From Lobosporangium transversale (taxonomy: Eukaryota; Mortierellomycota; Mortierellomycetes; Mortierellales; Mortierellaceae), in the NCBI RefSeq assembly GCF_002105155.1, contig NW_019028993.1, forward strand, positions 764,590-828,589: 64,000 bases of DNA, in the 5' to 3' direction. Shown in pieces: positions 1 through 12,022 of the stretch. The notes under the pieces were generated by a model. That model was not told the DNA's origin, did no database searches, and was given only the letters and a program-made list of their open reading frames with translations. Position numbers and translations under genes: made by a program. Positions within the stretch are counted from its first letter, which is position 1. Each line of letters starts with the position of its first letter.

Positions 1-666
1 TGCGAGTCGTGGGCCAGTGATTCATTAGACTACTTGCCCGCGCGATTTAATATGGACCATAGCTTCAATCCAATTTTATTTTATTGTTCAGGACGTGACA
101 AGATCAAGACACTTGCCAAACACCCATACCTTTCCCCACTTTGGGGCAATCTTGAGGGCCTCCCGCCACTTTTAATTCAATGTGGTGAGGCGGAGCGGCT
201 CCTAGATGAATGCATCCTATTCACTTTCAAAGCTGGTGGATGGTTTGGCTCATATGACAAGCTTCCATTCCAACCAGAGTCCATAGGCCGAACTCAAGAT
301 CGAAAAAAAGTAGAGCTTGAGTTGTATCCACACATGGTCCATGTTTTTCAGATAATCCCATTTCTACCGGGTACAGAACTGGCCTTACAAAGGATGTTGG
401 AGTTTATGCAGCGCCATGAGTCCACGAAGGATGAGAAGATGCGGATGCAAGGATTGACATATAACGCGAATATCTCAGTACCAGTATCGACGCAAATTGT
501 AATGAATGAAACATTGGGGATGATGGAGGACAGTGAAGAAGATACCTTGACCAAATTGGCATTATGTCCTTTGGATAAGCTTCCATTGCTTCTTCAATTG
601 CACGAAGATGATGCTCGATTGGAGGCATTCGAAGGCATAAACGATATTGTGCCGTGCGAGGCATAG
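1..666 (+). CDS. alpha/beta hydrolase, hormone-sensitive-lipase type (3' part)
   Basis: The frame is open from base 1, so the gene starts outside the window; 221 codons remain and end with TAG at 664-666. The segment SPLWGNLEGLPPLLIQCGEA followed by LLDE is the usual C-terminal signature of alpha/beta-hydrolase fold-3 (HSL family) esterases. Its Asp is the likely acid of the catalytic triad, and HMVHVF supplies the likely catalytic His. The nucleophile Ser and oxyanion HGG motif must lie upstream. About 75 residues follow the catalytic His, longer than in a minimal esterase, and carry no domain I recognise. The substrate (lipid ester or acetylated sterol) cannot be told from this part. Family assignment is from motifs; the rest is inference. 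Confidence 0.75.
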   Translation, partial: CESWASDSLDYLPARFNMDHSFNPILFYCSGRDKIKTLAKHPYLSPLWGNLEGLPPLLIQCGEAERLLDECILFTFKAGGWFGSYDKLPFQPESIGRTQDRKKVELELYPHMVHVFQIIPFLPGTELALQRMLEFMQRHESTKDEKMRMQGLTYNANISVPVSTQIVMNETLGMMEDSEEDTLTKLALCPLDKLPLLLQLHEDDARLEAFEGINDIVPCEA

Positions 667-1372
667 AAATCATATTGTTGCAGGAGTGATGTACTTGCGT
701 CAATATACCAACTGTAGAACTGTATAGAAAGACAAGAGCGTAAAGTGCTACCTTTAAATATTAAAAAGTCAATGCGTCAACCTTTACGCGCGTTTGAGAA
801 AAATTTATGGTTTCAAATGCTGTCTCGTGTGACAAGTGACAAGTGGCAATTTATAATGCAATTCTTTCATCACTGGGTATTGTGGGTATTGATTTAGGAC
901 TGAAAATGAAGCCATTCGACCCCACTTTGTCCATTTTGATCTAACGAAAAAGAAAAATGATCTAAACTTTTTGCTTCCTGCTTCTTGCTTCTTGTTCCCA
1001 TTGTTTGTCTAAATTACGTTGTTCTACGCCGAAATGACATTTTCATTATCGAACAAAAAGGGTAAATGAATGCTTCACAACGAAGCTTTTAGGCTGTGAA
1101 CTAAAAAATGCTAAAAACGACAGTTGTTTTTATTGACTTTACCTCAGGTGTAAAAGGCCTATCGGCTTTTGTTGCAACTTCCCCAGCCCTGTCGTTCAAT
1201 TCGTTCAATGTCAATTATGCATGGATCACAAATAAAGTTTTATTTGTGTTCACATCCACTCATCTATCCCACTTCTTTTTTTTTTTTTTTTTTTTTTTTC
1301 CTCTTATCTCTGCTCTCCTCTCCTCCTCTCTTTTTTACTTTCATTTACCATCCATTTTCATCTATTGTAACA
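667..1372. other. intergenic region, galactokinase upstream sequence
   Basis: No coding exon was found. It holds the hydrolase 3' flank and the galactokinase 5' flank. A T-run of about 25 bases near 1275-1300 and a pyrimidine-rich stretch up to the start codon look like fungal promoter/5' UTR sequence. I see no convincing TATA box or known operator. Confidence 0.5.
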
Positions 1373-2929
1373 ATGACTTCTCCCATCATTCCTCTCATCG
1401 ATGACATCTCTATTCTCTATTCTGAGCCAAAGTTAGACGCTGCTCGCGCTCGTTGGGCCGACCTTGTCTCTCAGTTCGAACAACTCTATGGTCGCGTGCC
1501 TGATTTCATTGCCCGCTCGCCTGGTCGTGTGAACCTCATTGGTGAACATATTGACTATGCTGGTTTCGGCGTCTTACCCATGGCTATCGAAAATGACTGC
1601 CTAATCGCTGTCGCGGTCGATCATACCAATAACAAGGTCCAACTCGCAAATGTTAACAGCAAGAAATATCCTACGCTTGAATTCACACCGAAACCTAGAC
1701 AGGAAGGCTATGTCTCTATTAATCCTGAAGAACACGTCTGGAGTAATTACTTTTCTGCTGGTTATCGTGGTATCCTTGAGGAACTTCGTATTGAACAGCC
1801 CAAGGGAATGCTTTGCCTTATGAGCGGAACTGTCCCTACAGGTGCAGGACTTTCCTCTTCTTCTGCCTTTGTCTGCTGTGCTGTCAATGCTACTGTCAAG
1901 GCTCAAGAGTCCCTACTGGAGAAGAGTAAGATGCCTTCGGCGCATGAGCTCGCCATTATTTCTATTCGCTCTGAACGTTACGTCGGCACTATGGGTGGCG
2001 GCATGGACCAAGCCTGCTCTATTCTCTCTAAACCTCAATCAGCTCTTTTCATCGAGTTTCATCCTGTCCTCAAGGTCACACCTGTCTTTTTCCCTACAAC
2101 TCAGCCACCCATCGCTTTTGTGATTGCAAACACAATGGTCACCTCAGATAAGGCAGTGACAGCTCCTGTTCGATACAACCTACGAGTAGTCGAGACACGA
2201 GGCGCTGCCAGAATCCTGGCACTTGCGTTAGGTATCCCAATCCCAGCCTCAGGAAAATTGCATTTGAAACAGGTCTTGGATGCACATTTTGAGAACATTG
2301 GTTACCAAGCTGCAGGCAAGACCGAGGCGGAGGCCGAAATCGAAAAGCTGGCGGAAATGACCCAGATTGTTGAGCGTGTCTTGGGAACAGAGGAGATTCG
2401 ATCCGGTATCAGCTTTGAAAAGATGTGTGAATTGGCCGATATTAGCAAAGATGAATTCACTAGACTATATATCCATCAACAGATCCGTGCGGACACATTC
2501 CATTTGTATCGCCGAGCCAAACATGTCTACAGTGAAGAGAAACGTGTAGTACAGTTTAGGGATACCTGTGAAAAATCCATGAAAAACCAGGATTTGGCTT
2601 CAGAGACTCTTTTTTCACAGCTGGGTGATCTCATGAATGCTTCGCAGGATTCTTGCCACAAACTGTATGACTGCTCATGCGATGAACTTGAAGAGCTGAC
2701 GGCACTGGCGCGTCGCGCAGGCGCCTATGGTTCAAGACTGACAGGCGCAGGGTGGGGCGGTGCAACAATCTCGCTGATCACAGAGGACAAAGTACCAGCG
2801 TTTATCGCGTACTTGAAGAAGGAGTTCTATGCTAAGCACTATCCTGACCTGGGAGGCGCCGAGCTCGATCGCGCAATTTTTGCCACCGCACCCTCCAGTG
2901 GAGCTGCAACCTTTGTTGGACGCATTTAA
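1373..2929 (+). CDS. GAL1: galactokinase
   Basis: Phosphorylates galactose to galactose-1-phosphate with ATP, the entry step of the Leloir pathway in the cytosol. The 518-residue frame is intronless and close to the yeast Gal1 length (528). GHMP-kinase motifs appear in order: the galactokinase signature GRVNLIGEHIDY near residue 45, the ATP loop PTGAGLSSSSAF near 155, MGGGMDQACS near 205, and the C-terminal GAGWGGATISLI near 475. The open frame continues upstream through a poly-T tract. I chose the ATG at 1373 because the upstream part is low-complexity translated pyrimidine tract and MTSPIIPL is the first plausible N-terminus. Gal1 and Gal3 differ in the glycine loop; the SSSSA residues here fit an active kinase. 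It lies 176 bp before APRT on the same strand. Confidence 0.95.
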   Translation: MTSPIIPLIDDISILYSEPKLDAARARWADLVSQFEQLYGRVPDFIARSPGRVNLIGEHIDYAGFGVLPMAIENDCLIAVAVDHTNNKVQLANVNSKKYPTLEFTPKPRQEGYVSINPEEHVWSNYFSAGYRGILEELRIEQPKGMLCLMSGTVPTGAGLSSSSAFVCCAVNATVKAQESLLEKSKMPSAHELAIISIRSERYVGTMGGGMDQACSILSKPQSALFIEFHPVLKVTPVFFPTTQPPIAFVIANTMVTSDKAVTAPVRYNLRVVETRGAARILALALGIPIPASGKLHLKQVLDAHFENIGYQAAGKTEAEAEIEKLAEMTQIVERVLGTEEIRSGISFEKMCELADISKDEFTRLYIHQQIRADTFHLYRRAKHVYSEEKRVVQFRDTCEKSMKNQDLASETLFSQLGDLMNASQDSCHKLYDCSCDELEELTALARRAGAYGSRLTGAGWGGATISLITEDKVPAFIAYLKKEFYAKHYPDLGGAELDRAIFATAPSSGAATFVGRI

Positions 2930-3105
2930 AATTAATAATGATAATGATAAATTAAATCACGTGCATCCATTTATGTTTCACCTCTGTTTGTGTCTGAGAA
3001 AAAAGAAACTTGGCTTGTTCCTGACAATGACCAATCTTTCATTTATGCCTCCATTTTATTTTTTTTTTATTTTTCTATTCATTCTCCTAAAATTCTACAT
3101 TAGCC

Positions 3106-3742
3106 ATGGATTTAAAACGTATCAATGCTCTTATCCGAGACATTCCCGACTTTCCAAAACCGGGTATTCTGTTCAAGGACATCTTTCCATTGTTTCAGGA
3201 TCCAATCGCTGTTGAAATGGTGATCACTCATATTGTGAACCATATCAATACATCCTTTGACAAGAAGATTGATGTTATTGTAGGTCTGGATGCTCGTGGT
3301 TTCCTTTTCGGTCCTATTATTGCTATGCGTCTTGGTGCCGCATTTGCCCCCGTCCGCAAGGCTGGCAAGCTTCCTGGCACCACTATCCAAGTCGCATATG
3401 AGAAGGAATATGGCACTGTAATTCAACACGCACGATTTTTTTTTTCTTTTTTTCTTTTCATCTTTCGTTTATACTGTCTTTCAGTATCCTTCTAACTTTT
3501 TTTTTATATATATTATTTTTTTGTAGGACTTATTCGAGATGCAGTGTGACTCAATTAAGCCTGGTCAGAATGTGATTGTGATTGATGACTTGATTGCAAC
3601 TGGTGGAAGCGCTAGGGGTGCTCAGGAACTGATTGAAAAGATGCGCGGCAATGTCTTATCTTTCATCTTCTTGATTGAACTTGAGTTTTTAAAGGGCAAG
3701 GACATCCTTAAAGCCCCTGTCTACTCCATGATCAAGGCTTGA
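3106..3742 (+). CDS. APT1: adenine phosphoribosyltransferase
   Basis: Purine salvage enzyme converting adenine and PRPP to AMP in the cytosol. Two exons, 3106..3417 and 3527..3742, are joined over a 109-bp intron with a T-rich 3' half and a GTAG acceptor; they give 175 residues, near the usual 170-190. Exon 1 starts MDLKRINALIRDIPDFPKPG and contains VGLDARGFLFGP and RKAGKLPG. Exon 2 begins DLFEMQ and carries the PRPP-binding loop VIVIDDLIATGGSA, with both acidic residues. Splicing inside the EYGT/DLFEMQ segment restores the normal family sequence exactly, which supports the intron. It is tandem with galactokinase and convergent with the deubiquitinase gene. No defect is seen. Confidence 0.95.
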
Positions 3743-3798
3743 AATGACATTGAGAATATAGAGGACATAGAAGACGTTGAATGTTGAAAGGGTACAAG

Positions 3799-3837
<39 letters not shown>

Positions 3838-4080
3838 AAATGACATAAAAGCATTGAGTGCAAGTGCAAAATGCAAAAATAAACAAAGATATAAAATAAA
3901 AAAATAGTGAAAGCTGGCGCTGGTAGACTCTTTACTATTGCTGAAGCTGTGTCGAGATCTAAAAAATTTTATGCCCCCATCTCTACTTTTTACGAACATA
4001 AAACAGGGTATATCCATGCTCGGACTAATGGAAGATAAAAGAAAGAGAGAGATAAATATGAGAGTCATTAGTATTTCATT
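3743..4080. other. convergent 3' intergenic region
   Basis: Space between the APRT stop and the deubiquitinase stop. It has an A-run of about 30 bases at 3801-3831 and otherwise AT-rich sequence. No gene is visible. Confidence 0.6.
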
Positions 4081-7000
4081 TCAGTGCAAATGGAACACAC
4101 AAACAACCATAGCCTACAAAGATGTTGAAGAAAAAGAAAAAAAAGAAAAAAATCCTCTACCACTGCTACACTCTTGTCACATGGCGATACTCGCGAGTCA
4201 TCAAAGTTAATCCAGCTATTAGGGGTCTCTCCACGGACACATGCTGTATAATGCCCACTACTGACTTCTCCTGAATGATTCGATACTGCATAGAGGTCAT
4301 AGATCGCAGGTTCCGAAACTAGTCCATTTGCGCTTGGTCGCTTTGGCAGATATGGGGTTAAATCAAGATCCTGAATAGGATATTGCACCATGGTCTTGAT
4401 CTTGTTTTTAAACGGACCATCGGATGAAAACCGCTTGAGCTGGATAAGCAACACATCTGGCACGCGACTGATGGTCAATTGCTTGGTCGCTTTGCGTGGT
4501 TTCTTGCAATTCGGACAATTCCATGCGTTGTCACCATCCATCACCTCTGCCTCCACGAATGTATTCAAACATGACATTAATGTTTGAGGTTGCCGTCCAG
4601 TGGTCTTTGCCTTAATTGGCAGTGCAAGGTACATAAATGCATTATAGGTAGTCGAGGTCTTGCCACATTTTGTGCAACAGAGGCGATTCTTGAACTGCCC
4701 CTGGAAGAGCTTGACCACGATCGAATTGTCCCGTCTCAGATATCTCTGCCATGCTATGTCAGAAGCCTCGTATTCTGGTAAGGATTCCATCCGTGCATCA
4801 TCCGCCTCTGAGCCTTCATCATCCCCTGGTGGTGGTGGTCGAGGTTCTGCTTTCAAATCCTCATGAAGACCATCCAACAAAAACGACAAAAACTCTTGTG
4901 AATCATGCTGCTCCGTGCCTTTGAATTGGGGCGCAAATCCTCCAATCGCTAGTCGGAAACTCGTTGGCGAGACCACTAACGACTGTCCACTCCACATGCT
5001 ACTGATCAGGTCATAAAACGCCTCTGCAAGCTTCCCTTGTGTTCCTAAAGGATTCTTTATATTGATGTTGCGCTTAAAGCTTCCATCCAAGAAATAACGC
5101 GAAAGGGGGGGTGTTGCAATCAAGCACTGAATGACAGAATTCATAAAGCAGGTGTTGCCCAAGTTGGTCAACCCAGTCTTTCCGAGCTGTGAGCCACCAA
5201 TCTTTGAAAACCCAGAACCAAATTTGGTATAGTCCTTGAGATCATTCATTCCTGGGGGTTGTGGGAGTGGGCGCATGGGTTTGACTGGAATAGGAGGACG
5301 AGTAGCACCATTAGGTGCAGGAGCTGGGAGACCAGGTCCCGAAGGAGTGTTACTATCAGTTGACGGAGGGCCTAATATGCTTGTACCAGAAATAGGAATC
5401 TTGTCTGGGATCGGTGGCAACATTGGATTGCCTGAATGGGGTTTCTCAGACGCGCCAAAATTGTTCCAATGGTTATCATAAATGGTTAATCGTCTTTGAA
5501 GTCCTGCTGCAGATTTGTCCCGTTGACGCATGCCACCCAATTGCTGCCCCATATCCTGAGCTCTCAAATCATAAATATTATGAATTCCATTCGGTTGATT
5601 GGAAATTGTAGCGCCGTGAGAGCCGGAAGTAGGGGGAATAGAGTTGAGACTTGATGGAGGTGGGGAATAAGATGCGTTAACACTACTGTAAGGCGTTGCT
5701 TGTGGGGGATAGGCTGGGTTTGACAGGTTTGACGGATTTGATCCGATCCGCGGATTCACCATCGATTGCGGACCATCATCACGCTTAATCTAAAATCCAA
5801 AAAAGCAAGAGATATTATTATTTTATCACTTAGACGCCAATAAATTTGATCATATACCGTATAGTAAAGATGTATTTTATCCCATAAGCGACCTACATAT
5901 TCCCCAATGGTCCTGCGGATAATCCTACCATCATGGCGGTTAATGCCCCCCCCTTGTGAAAGTTTAGCGAATAAAGCATGGCTTTGTGGCTGAAGACCAG
6001 GTTGGTTCTGAAGGCTCTCCCGAGAGTTAATTGAAGACACATCGCTACTATCCGATATTGGTGGTGGAGTCTGTCCAATTCGCTTTGCAGCATCCACGCC
6101 AGTACCCTTGACCCAGTTCATTCCCGCACAATCAAGCCATGCATTAAAACCACCGACTAACAATACCGGTCTTTTTTGCAGCGGTGTCCCAAATTCGAGA
6201 TCAACTAATGCTCTGCACAGGTTGCAAAGTGGTCCAGAGGTTGGTATCTCCATGCTACTTTGATCGTAGTATATAACAAGGGCGAACTTTGCTCGCTCCG
6301 CAAATAGCGCCCTTTCATCTGGTGGGTTATTGAATAATCCTTGTTCATAGAGAATTTTTGCCGATACACTATAGAGCACAAACAAGGTTATAATCAACTT
6401 CTTTATGTATATGGATGTTGGTGTAGGAAGGATATATATGTCCAAACATTAGTCCCACTTACCCATCTCGAAGGGCTGGCGGCTCAATATTGATGACGGA
6501 GGGTGCTTTGATACTGGCGTTAACATATTGAACTTGCATACGAACATCAATCAGCAATAATGCTGGAGGATTTGGTTGCCGCATATACTCCAAAAGCCTT
6601 TGGGGTTTAATTGAAAGGGGGTATTTGTATTCTTCAGTCTTACTCCCGTTACTTGTTGCACTATTGGGTTGTACTTTGTTAGTGGAAGGAGGCGTGTTAT
6701 CAAGACTCATCCCAACTTCATTTATTTTTCCATTGGTAATAGCCGCGGGTGTAGGTGCGGATGCTGGTGACGTTATCGTATGGACTGGCCGTGGCATAGG
6801 GATTGGGCTGGACGAAAGTTGTGATGAATAACTTGAGCCTGAGAGTGCGGATGTAGAGGCTGGATATGCTGGATATGCTGTTGATCCAGAGTTCCCCGTA
6901 CTGCCAGTTGAAGATACCATGGTAGGTACAACTACAGGCGATGTCGATGGACTACTATTGACTGTAGGCATAAGAGGTTTGTACGAGGCGAGTGTGGTGG

Positions 7001-8446
7001 ATAATGGAGCAGAAGTCATACCATTCGGTAGAGACATTGACATGGATGTTATCGGCGCTTGAATTCCCGCCATGACATTTGATCCAGAGCTGAGGATTGG
7101 TTGCTGTGATGTCGTAGAAGGATGGGACACAGAGAGAGCCCCTGGAGTAGGAGCAGAAGACGAATGTATACGTGGTGAAGCCGAGGGAATCGGTGCTTGT
7201 CCATCATATCTTGACGAAGACAAGAAGTCTGGTTTGTTTGGGCGAGGCGGTGGTTTTGGACGTCCCGCCTTCGCTGCAGCGACAAGAGCGTTTGCCTCGA
7301 CATCCTGAATACTTTCATATTTTGCCATTAGTAGGTCTTTAATCTTTTCTGTGTCTGAAAATAATTCCACGATCCGCTAAATGAGTAGTATATGAAAAGT
7401 TAATGTTAATAAAATTCTGAACTTCTTTTTTATTTTTTATTTTTTTTTTTCTTTAAAAAAAAAAAAAACTAAGGCCAAGCTGGATATGTACCTTTTTGAT
7501 CGCCACGTATTCTTGATCTGTCTTATACTTTTCAAAGTCTTTGTCATGCGTCACAACCTCAAGAACAATGCTGAAAAAGATAAAAAGTGACATAATTTCA
7601 AAAGACCAATTAGACATGTCACATCAACCATTAAAATGTGGTCTATTCTTACAACTTGCTTTTGCTGCTGTCTAATCCATGTCCTATACAAATAGCAACC
7701 GTATTTTTTTGATCTCACATATTTTTATACAATGACGTGTTGGGAAAATTAAAATTTGGTATTTGAAGGTAGTCCGTGCTCATATGATATCAATCTCAGA
7801 CGTTAGCTTTTTTTTGTTGTTTGTTGCTTGCTGCTTGTTGCATGTTACATGCTTTCTGCTGCTGTCAGTGGTGACATGAGGACGACAATGTGCTGTGCCA
7901 TGCTGTCATATCCCTTACTCATATTAGGCCCTTTTTTTTTTTTTTTTTTTTTTTAAATAATACTCACGTTGAAGCCTTGACATAAAGGACAAATGCTTCT
8001 TCCATGTCTCCTCTGACTCGTGCAAAGTGAGCCTAAAGGTATCAGGGAAGATGGAAATATCACCAGTAGTTAGTTATGTCATTCTTGTCATCATGGAAGT
8101 GTGCATTTCAAGCATGCAGGGGCCACAGCAGCTGATAAAAGCGTGCAATTCTGTGCAGAGAAAGTAAGAGAGGAAACCAAAAAAAAGTTTTTTTTTTTTT
8201 TTTTTTGAAAGGAAATAAGCAACGACCTGTTAAACTGGTGCTTGGTCAATACAGAGGGAAAACAATGTTATCAGGACATACAGAGTTGAGGATTTTTTCA
8301 GCGGAGCGAACATATTGCTTGGGCGAAATGCTTGGGTCTCGGTCGACCTTTGCGGCGACTACAAGGTCACGGATCTTCTTTTGGGGCGAGTCCAAGACAG
8401 TAGCAGTAGTCGTAGTGGTGGAGGAGTTAGCAGTTATGGGTAGCAT
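4081..8446 (-). CDS. DOA4: ubiquitin carboxyl-terminal hydrolase, DOA4/USP8 type (rhodanese + USP)
   Basis: Cysteine deubiquitinase of the Doa4/USP8 type, which in yeast strips ubiquitin from endosomal cargo at ESCRT-III. My seven-exon model is complement 8446..8282, 8032..7968, 7570..7492, 7376..6463, 6368..5858, 5789..4161, 4113..4081. The lengths sum to 1132 codons exactly. In order: a USP8-dimerisation/MIT-like helical region (residues about 35-130), a Pro/Ser-rich linker, a rhodanese domain (about 370-540, LLLIDVR to LVGGFNAWL) and the USP domain (about 780 to the end). The catalytic Cys is in GLTNLGNTCFMNS, the His in SGHYTACV, and the final acidic site in WINFDDS. Two CxxC pairs (CTKCGK, CPNCKK) form the usual zinc ribbon. 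The last intron (4114..4160) is only 47 bp; without it the frame reads to 4068 through translated poly-pyrimidine. The start ATG at 8446 could be preceded by a 5' UTR intron. Confidence 0.9.
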
Positions 8447-8529
8447 GGAATTACTCTGGAATAGCAAAATAATTATGTTCAGGCACAGTTTCCTTGATAA
8501 GTTGAATAGACAAAATGAGCGAGAGAGGA

Positions 8530-8562
<33 letters not shown>

Positions 8563-8964
8563 TAATAATTAAGATGAAAGAAACTAAAGTTCAAAGAAGT
8601 CAAGGATGATAGAGCGATTAATGAGGAGGAATGGCGAGGAAATGAGGAAGGAATGGGGAATGACTGAGAGTGAGGTGTGAGAGAGAGAGAGACAGAGAGA
8701 AAAGCATGCAATAGAGGTACAATGAGACAAATAGAACAGGATGTGTCGGTTCTAAACTTTTTTTTACTCCTTTTTTCTTACTTGGGCTGTGGTAGGTAAG
8801 ACTGCTTTTATTTATCTAACTAATTTTCACTACCTTTCTATCATCTCTGTCACATATCAACAGCAACTTGTTATATTTCCTTGCTTTCATTCTCAACATC
8901 CTTACACTGCATACAGAGACTAAACTACATCCTAGATTATATAATGGTATCCATAAATAATCCT
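8447..8964. other. intergenic: deubiquitinase 5' region and AIP1 3' region
   Basis: No gene. It holds a purine-rich (+ strand) microsatellite-like stretch near 8520-8570 and 8680-8700, probably the deubiquitinase promoter/5' UTR. AIP1 ends at 8965, so both genes run in tandem on the minus strand. Confidence 0.5.
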
Positions 8965-9406
8965 CTAGTGGTGGGTTATCTTCCATGTCTTCACACATGC
9001 ATCTGCTCCTGTAGTCACAATTCGGTCTTCCTCCACAAACGCTGTTCCAGAGACACTCAACGCATGCGCGTTCAGGATCGCAATACGCTTCGTCGGGTTC
9101 TCTAAGTTCCACACATACACATTGGTATCTAAGGATCCACTGACAGCATGTTTACCACTAGGGGACCATCCGATCGAGGTCACACGGGCAGTGTGGAAGA
9201 CCCACTGCTGCACCTTAACCTCACCTGATGCAACGTCGTACACAAAAATCTTGCCAACACTATCACCTGCAGCCAGCAGATTACCCTCAGGGTTGAAAGA
9301 TAGCACAGTGATGGCTCCCCTGTTCTTGGATAGAGTATGAACATCCTTTAACTTTGTGCCTTCCAGGCTCATAATATATACTTGACCTTCCTACTCGATG
9401 AAAACA

Positions 9407-9451
<45 letters not shown>

Positions 9452-9478
9452 GTAATATCACTGAGCACTGTGATCATG

Positions 9479-9511
<33 letters not shown>

Positions 9512-11748
9512 AAACAGCTGTACCTGACTACCAATAGCAACAGTGGTTCCCTGTGGGTTAATTGCAATTGACGTGGCACTGTATCCAACTGAATGTGAGT
9601 CAACTTTCTTATCGCCTTGCACGATCTGGATCTCATTCTCCGTCGCAATGACAATTGTCTGATCGTCACTAATAGACACGCTCTTTGGAAGTGCATTGGT
9701 CGAAATAACGGATACATCGTTTGATGTGCTTCTGTCCAGCACTCGGACGACATCATCCATGCCTGCTGAAATAAGTTTAACGCCACTAGAAGCCATTTGC
9801 ATCACCTGATTGCTATGCTGAGCATACTCTAGAGGCGTGGCGACGCCGGAGCTTCCGTCCCATGAGACCACGCGTCCATCATAACTTCCAGTTACAAATG
9901 TCTTCTTGTCCTCAGGCACAGTAAAGGCCGTGATAGCTTTTTGATGGCCCTAGGTATTAATAATTGAAGTAACAGTTTAGGTAATTGAATGCAGGCTGTG
10001 TTAGAAAAACAAAAAAACAAAAAAAAAAAAAAAAAAAAAAAAAGAGAGAGAGAGTGGTGCACTAACCTTGACAATACGAGATGCCTTGCTGGTACTAGGA
10101 TCAAGGTAGTTAAGATCACCTGAAAGAGACAAACTAATCAAATGGTCGCCCTTCCAGATATTTCCGACCTGGTGACCCATGAATGCAGATGCTTGACCAG
10201 AAAAGTCAAACGTACTAGTCAATTAACACAGATGATACAGAGTTAACGATCCATTTTCTTTCTTTCTTTTTTTTTTTTAACATCAGTCTGGCACAACCTA
10301 CTTGACAACGTTGGAAGTCTCTACGTCCCAGATCTTGGCGGTTTGATCAGCTGAGGATGTCAGGAGACGCTTGCTATCGGCAGACCAGGAGAGGGCAAAG
10401 ATACCTCCAGTGTGGCCATGCTCCGCAGTCGAAAGCTCCTTGAGCTTATCGCCGGTCTTGGCGTCATATAGAAAGATCTGATACGAGAAAGGAATGATTT
10501 TTAGTATAAAATGCTAGTTTTAAGGCCCCAATATCGGATAGTAAAGTGTATTGGGATTTAGAACAGACATACGATTCCGCACCTTTCCATCGGATCCGAC
10601 TGAAGCAAACATTTCGCCATCAGTACTGAACTTGACTTCCTGAACAAAGCGCGTATGGTCCTGGATGGTTTTGTTGTACACAAATGGTACGCCGTTGGAG
10701 AATACTAAAGTATTGTCATCAGCTCCAGTGACAGCGCGGAAAGGACGCGTCTGACGAATAGCGACCGTGTTGGCGGTCTTGGAATGGCCCATGATTTCTC
10801 CACATGATGAGCCAGTGTCAGCTAAGAAAGCGTGCCCGAATCTGTTATAAGAGCGTAATGGGGTAAGATCTCTAGGTATGGCGGCGATACAACAACAATT
10901 CTCTAATTTTGATTTTGGCTTCTGATAATAAAATGAAGTTATTTATACTTTTCCCTTCCGTCGCCTACAGCGACAATGCGCTTGCTCTCTCCGTCCCATG
11001 CGATATCATTGACTCTACCCCCAAAGGTCTATAGTCATTATTACAAGCAAATACAAACATAATACGATGTTAATGAGGACATTTTGATATATATATATTA
11101 AGAAAAATAAAAAAATAGAAAAATAAAAAAAAAAACAATAGCAGCAGCAGCAGGAACGTAATTTTTACACGACTCTCTAATTTAAGGATTTGTTCCTCGC
11201 CGACAGTATCCCAGACTCGGACGTTGCCACGTTCATCTAAGAATAAAGAGCAAATCCAGCATGTCAGTTTCATGATCCGAATAGTTTCAGATATTGTACC
11301 TTGATATATATATTACCTCCTGAGGCAATATAATATCCAGAAGGAGCATATTTAGCTACGGTAACATTGCAAGAGTGCTGAGTATATTCTTTCGCAATAT
11401 GAGGTTTCTATAACAAATATCAATAGTCACCGAATACAGAGTCAGTGCATGCACGTTAAGAAGCGGAAATTATAGGATTCAAGTCAATTGCATGGGATAG
11501 GCGCGTTACCTCGATATTACGGATGAAAACAGTTTTTCCATTAGTATAAAGGATATTTTCGCCCTTGGGATCAGTGTCTAAATGAACAGCCTGCCCACGA
11601 GTGGTTGCAGGCGAGGCTGCAAAAATGGATTCTAGTGGTGACGAAAAAAAAAAAAAAAAAAATAAGAGAAAGGTTGCTGTGATAACCAAGGTCTATTGTA
11701 GACTTACTTTTCCTTAAAAACAAAAAGCATACCACGAACAGCGGACAT
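8965..11748 (-). CDS. AIP1: actin-interacting protein 1, WD40 double propeller
   Basis: Cofactor of cofilin that speeds actin filament disassembly at cortical patches. The ten-exon model is complement 11748..11733, 11631..11510, 11407..11317, 11236..11169, 11028..10949, 10841..10583, 10477..10302, 10214..10067, 9949..9524, 9390..8965. Phases match at every junction and total 604 codons (603 residues; yeast Aip1 has 615). The N-terminus [19 protein letters not shown] is the family hallmark. WD-type repeats run throughout (for example [31 protein letters not shown]), ending VKTWKITHH. Exon 1 is only 16 nt, and its joining to SIFAASP restores the standard start. Introns contain A/T runs up to about 30 nt. 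AIP1 is divergent from NNF1. Confidence 0.95.
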
Positions 11749-12022
11749 CGTATCGAAAAATCAATGATAAAATGATAAAATAGGGATTTATGCAAACGAT
11801 GGAAGAGATGAATGGAGCAATGAGATAAATAAAAGTGGCAAAGGTCCACTCTACTCACGAAACACGAGTGTCCTAATGTTCACCCCCACTGCGGCTTGGG
11901 CTTTCTGAAGTCTTATTTCCCAGAAATAGTTCTTCCAATAATAATGGACTATGTTGTTATTTCCATTCAAAATTCCAGGATACTAAAAAATAATAGTGAA
12001 GAGAACACCGTCGCGAAGCTAA
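11749..12022. promoter_or_regulatory. shared AIP1/NNF1 divergent promoter region
   Basis: 274 bp separate the AIP1 start (minus) from the first possible NNF1 start (plus), so both promoters must lie here or overlap the 5' exons. I see no clear TATA box. If NNF1 starts at 12050 or 12080 the space is slightly longer. Confidence 0.5.

Noticed and set aside
1169..1372. N-terminal extension of galactokinase
   Set aside because: The open frame passes through a poly-T tract and codes low-complexity residues unlike any galactokinase; the ATG at 1373 fits the family.
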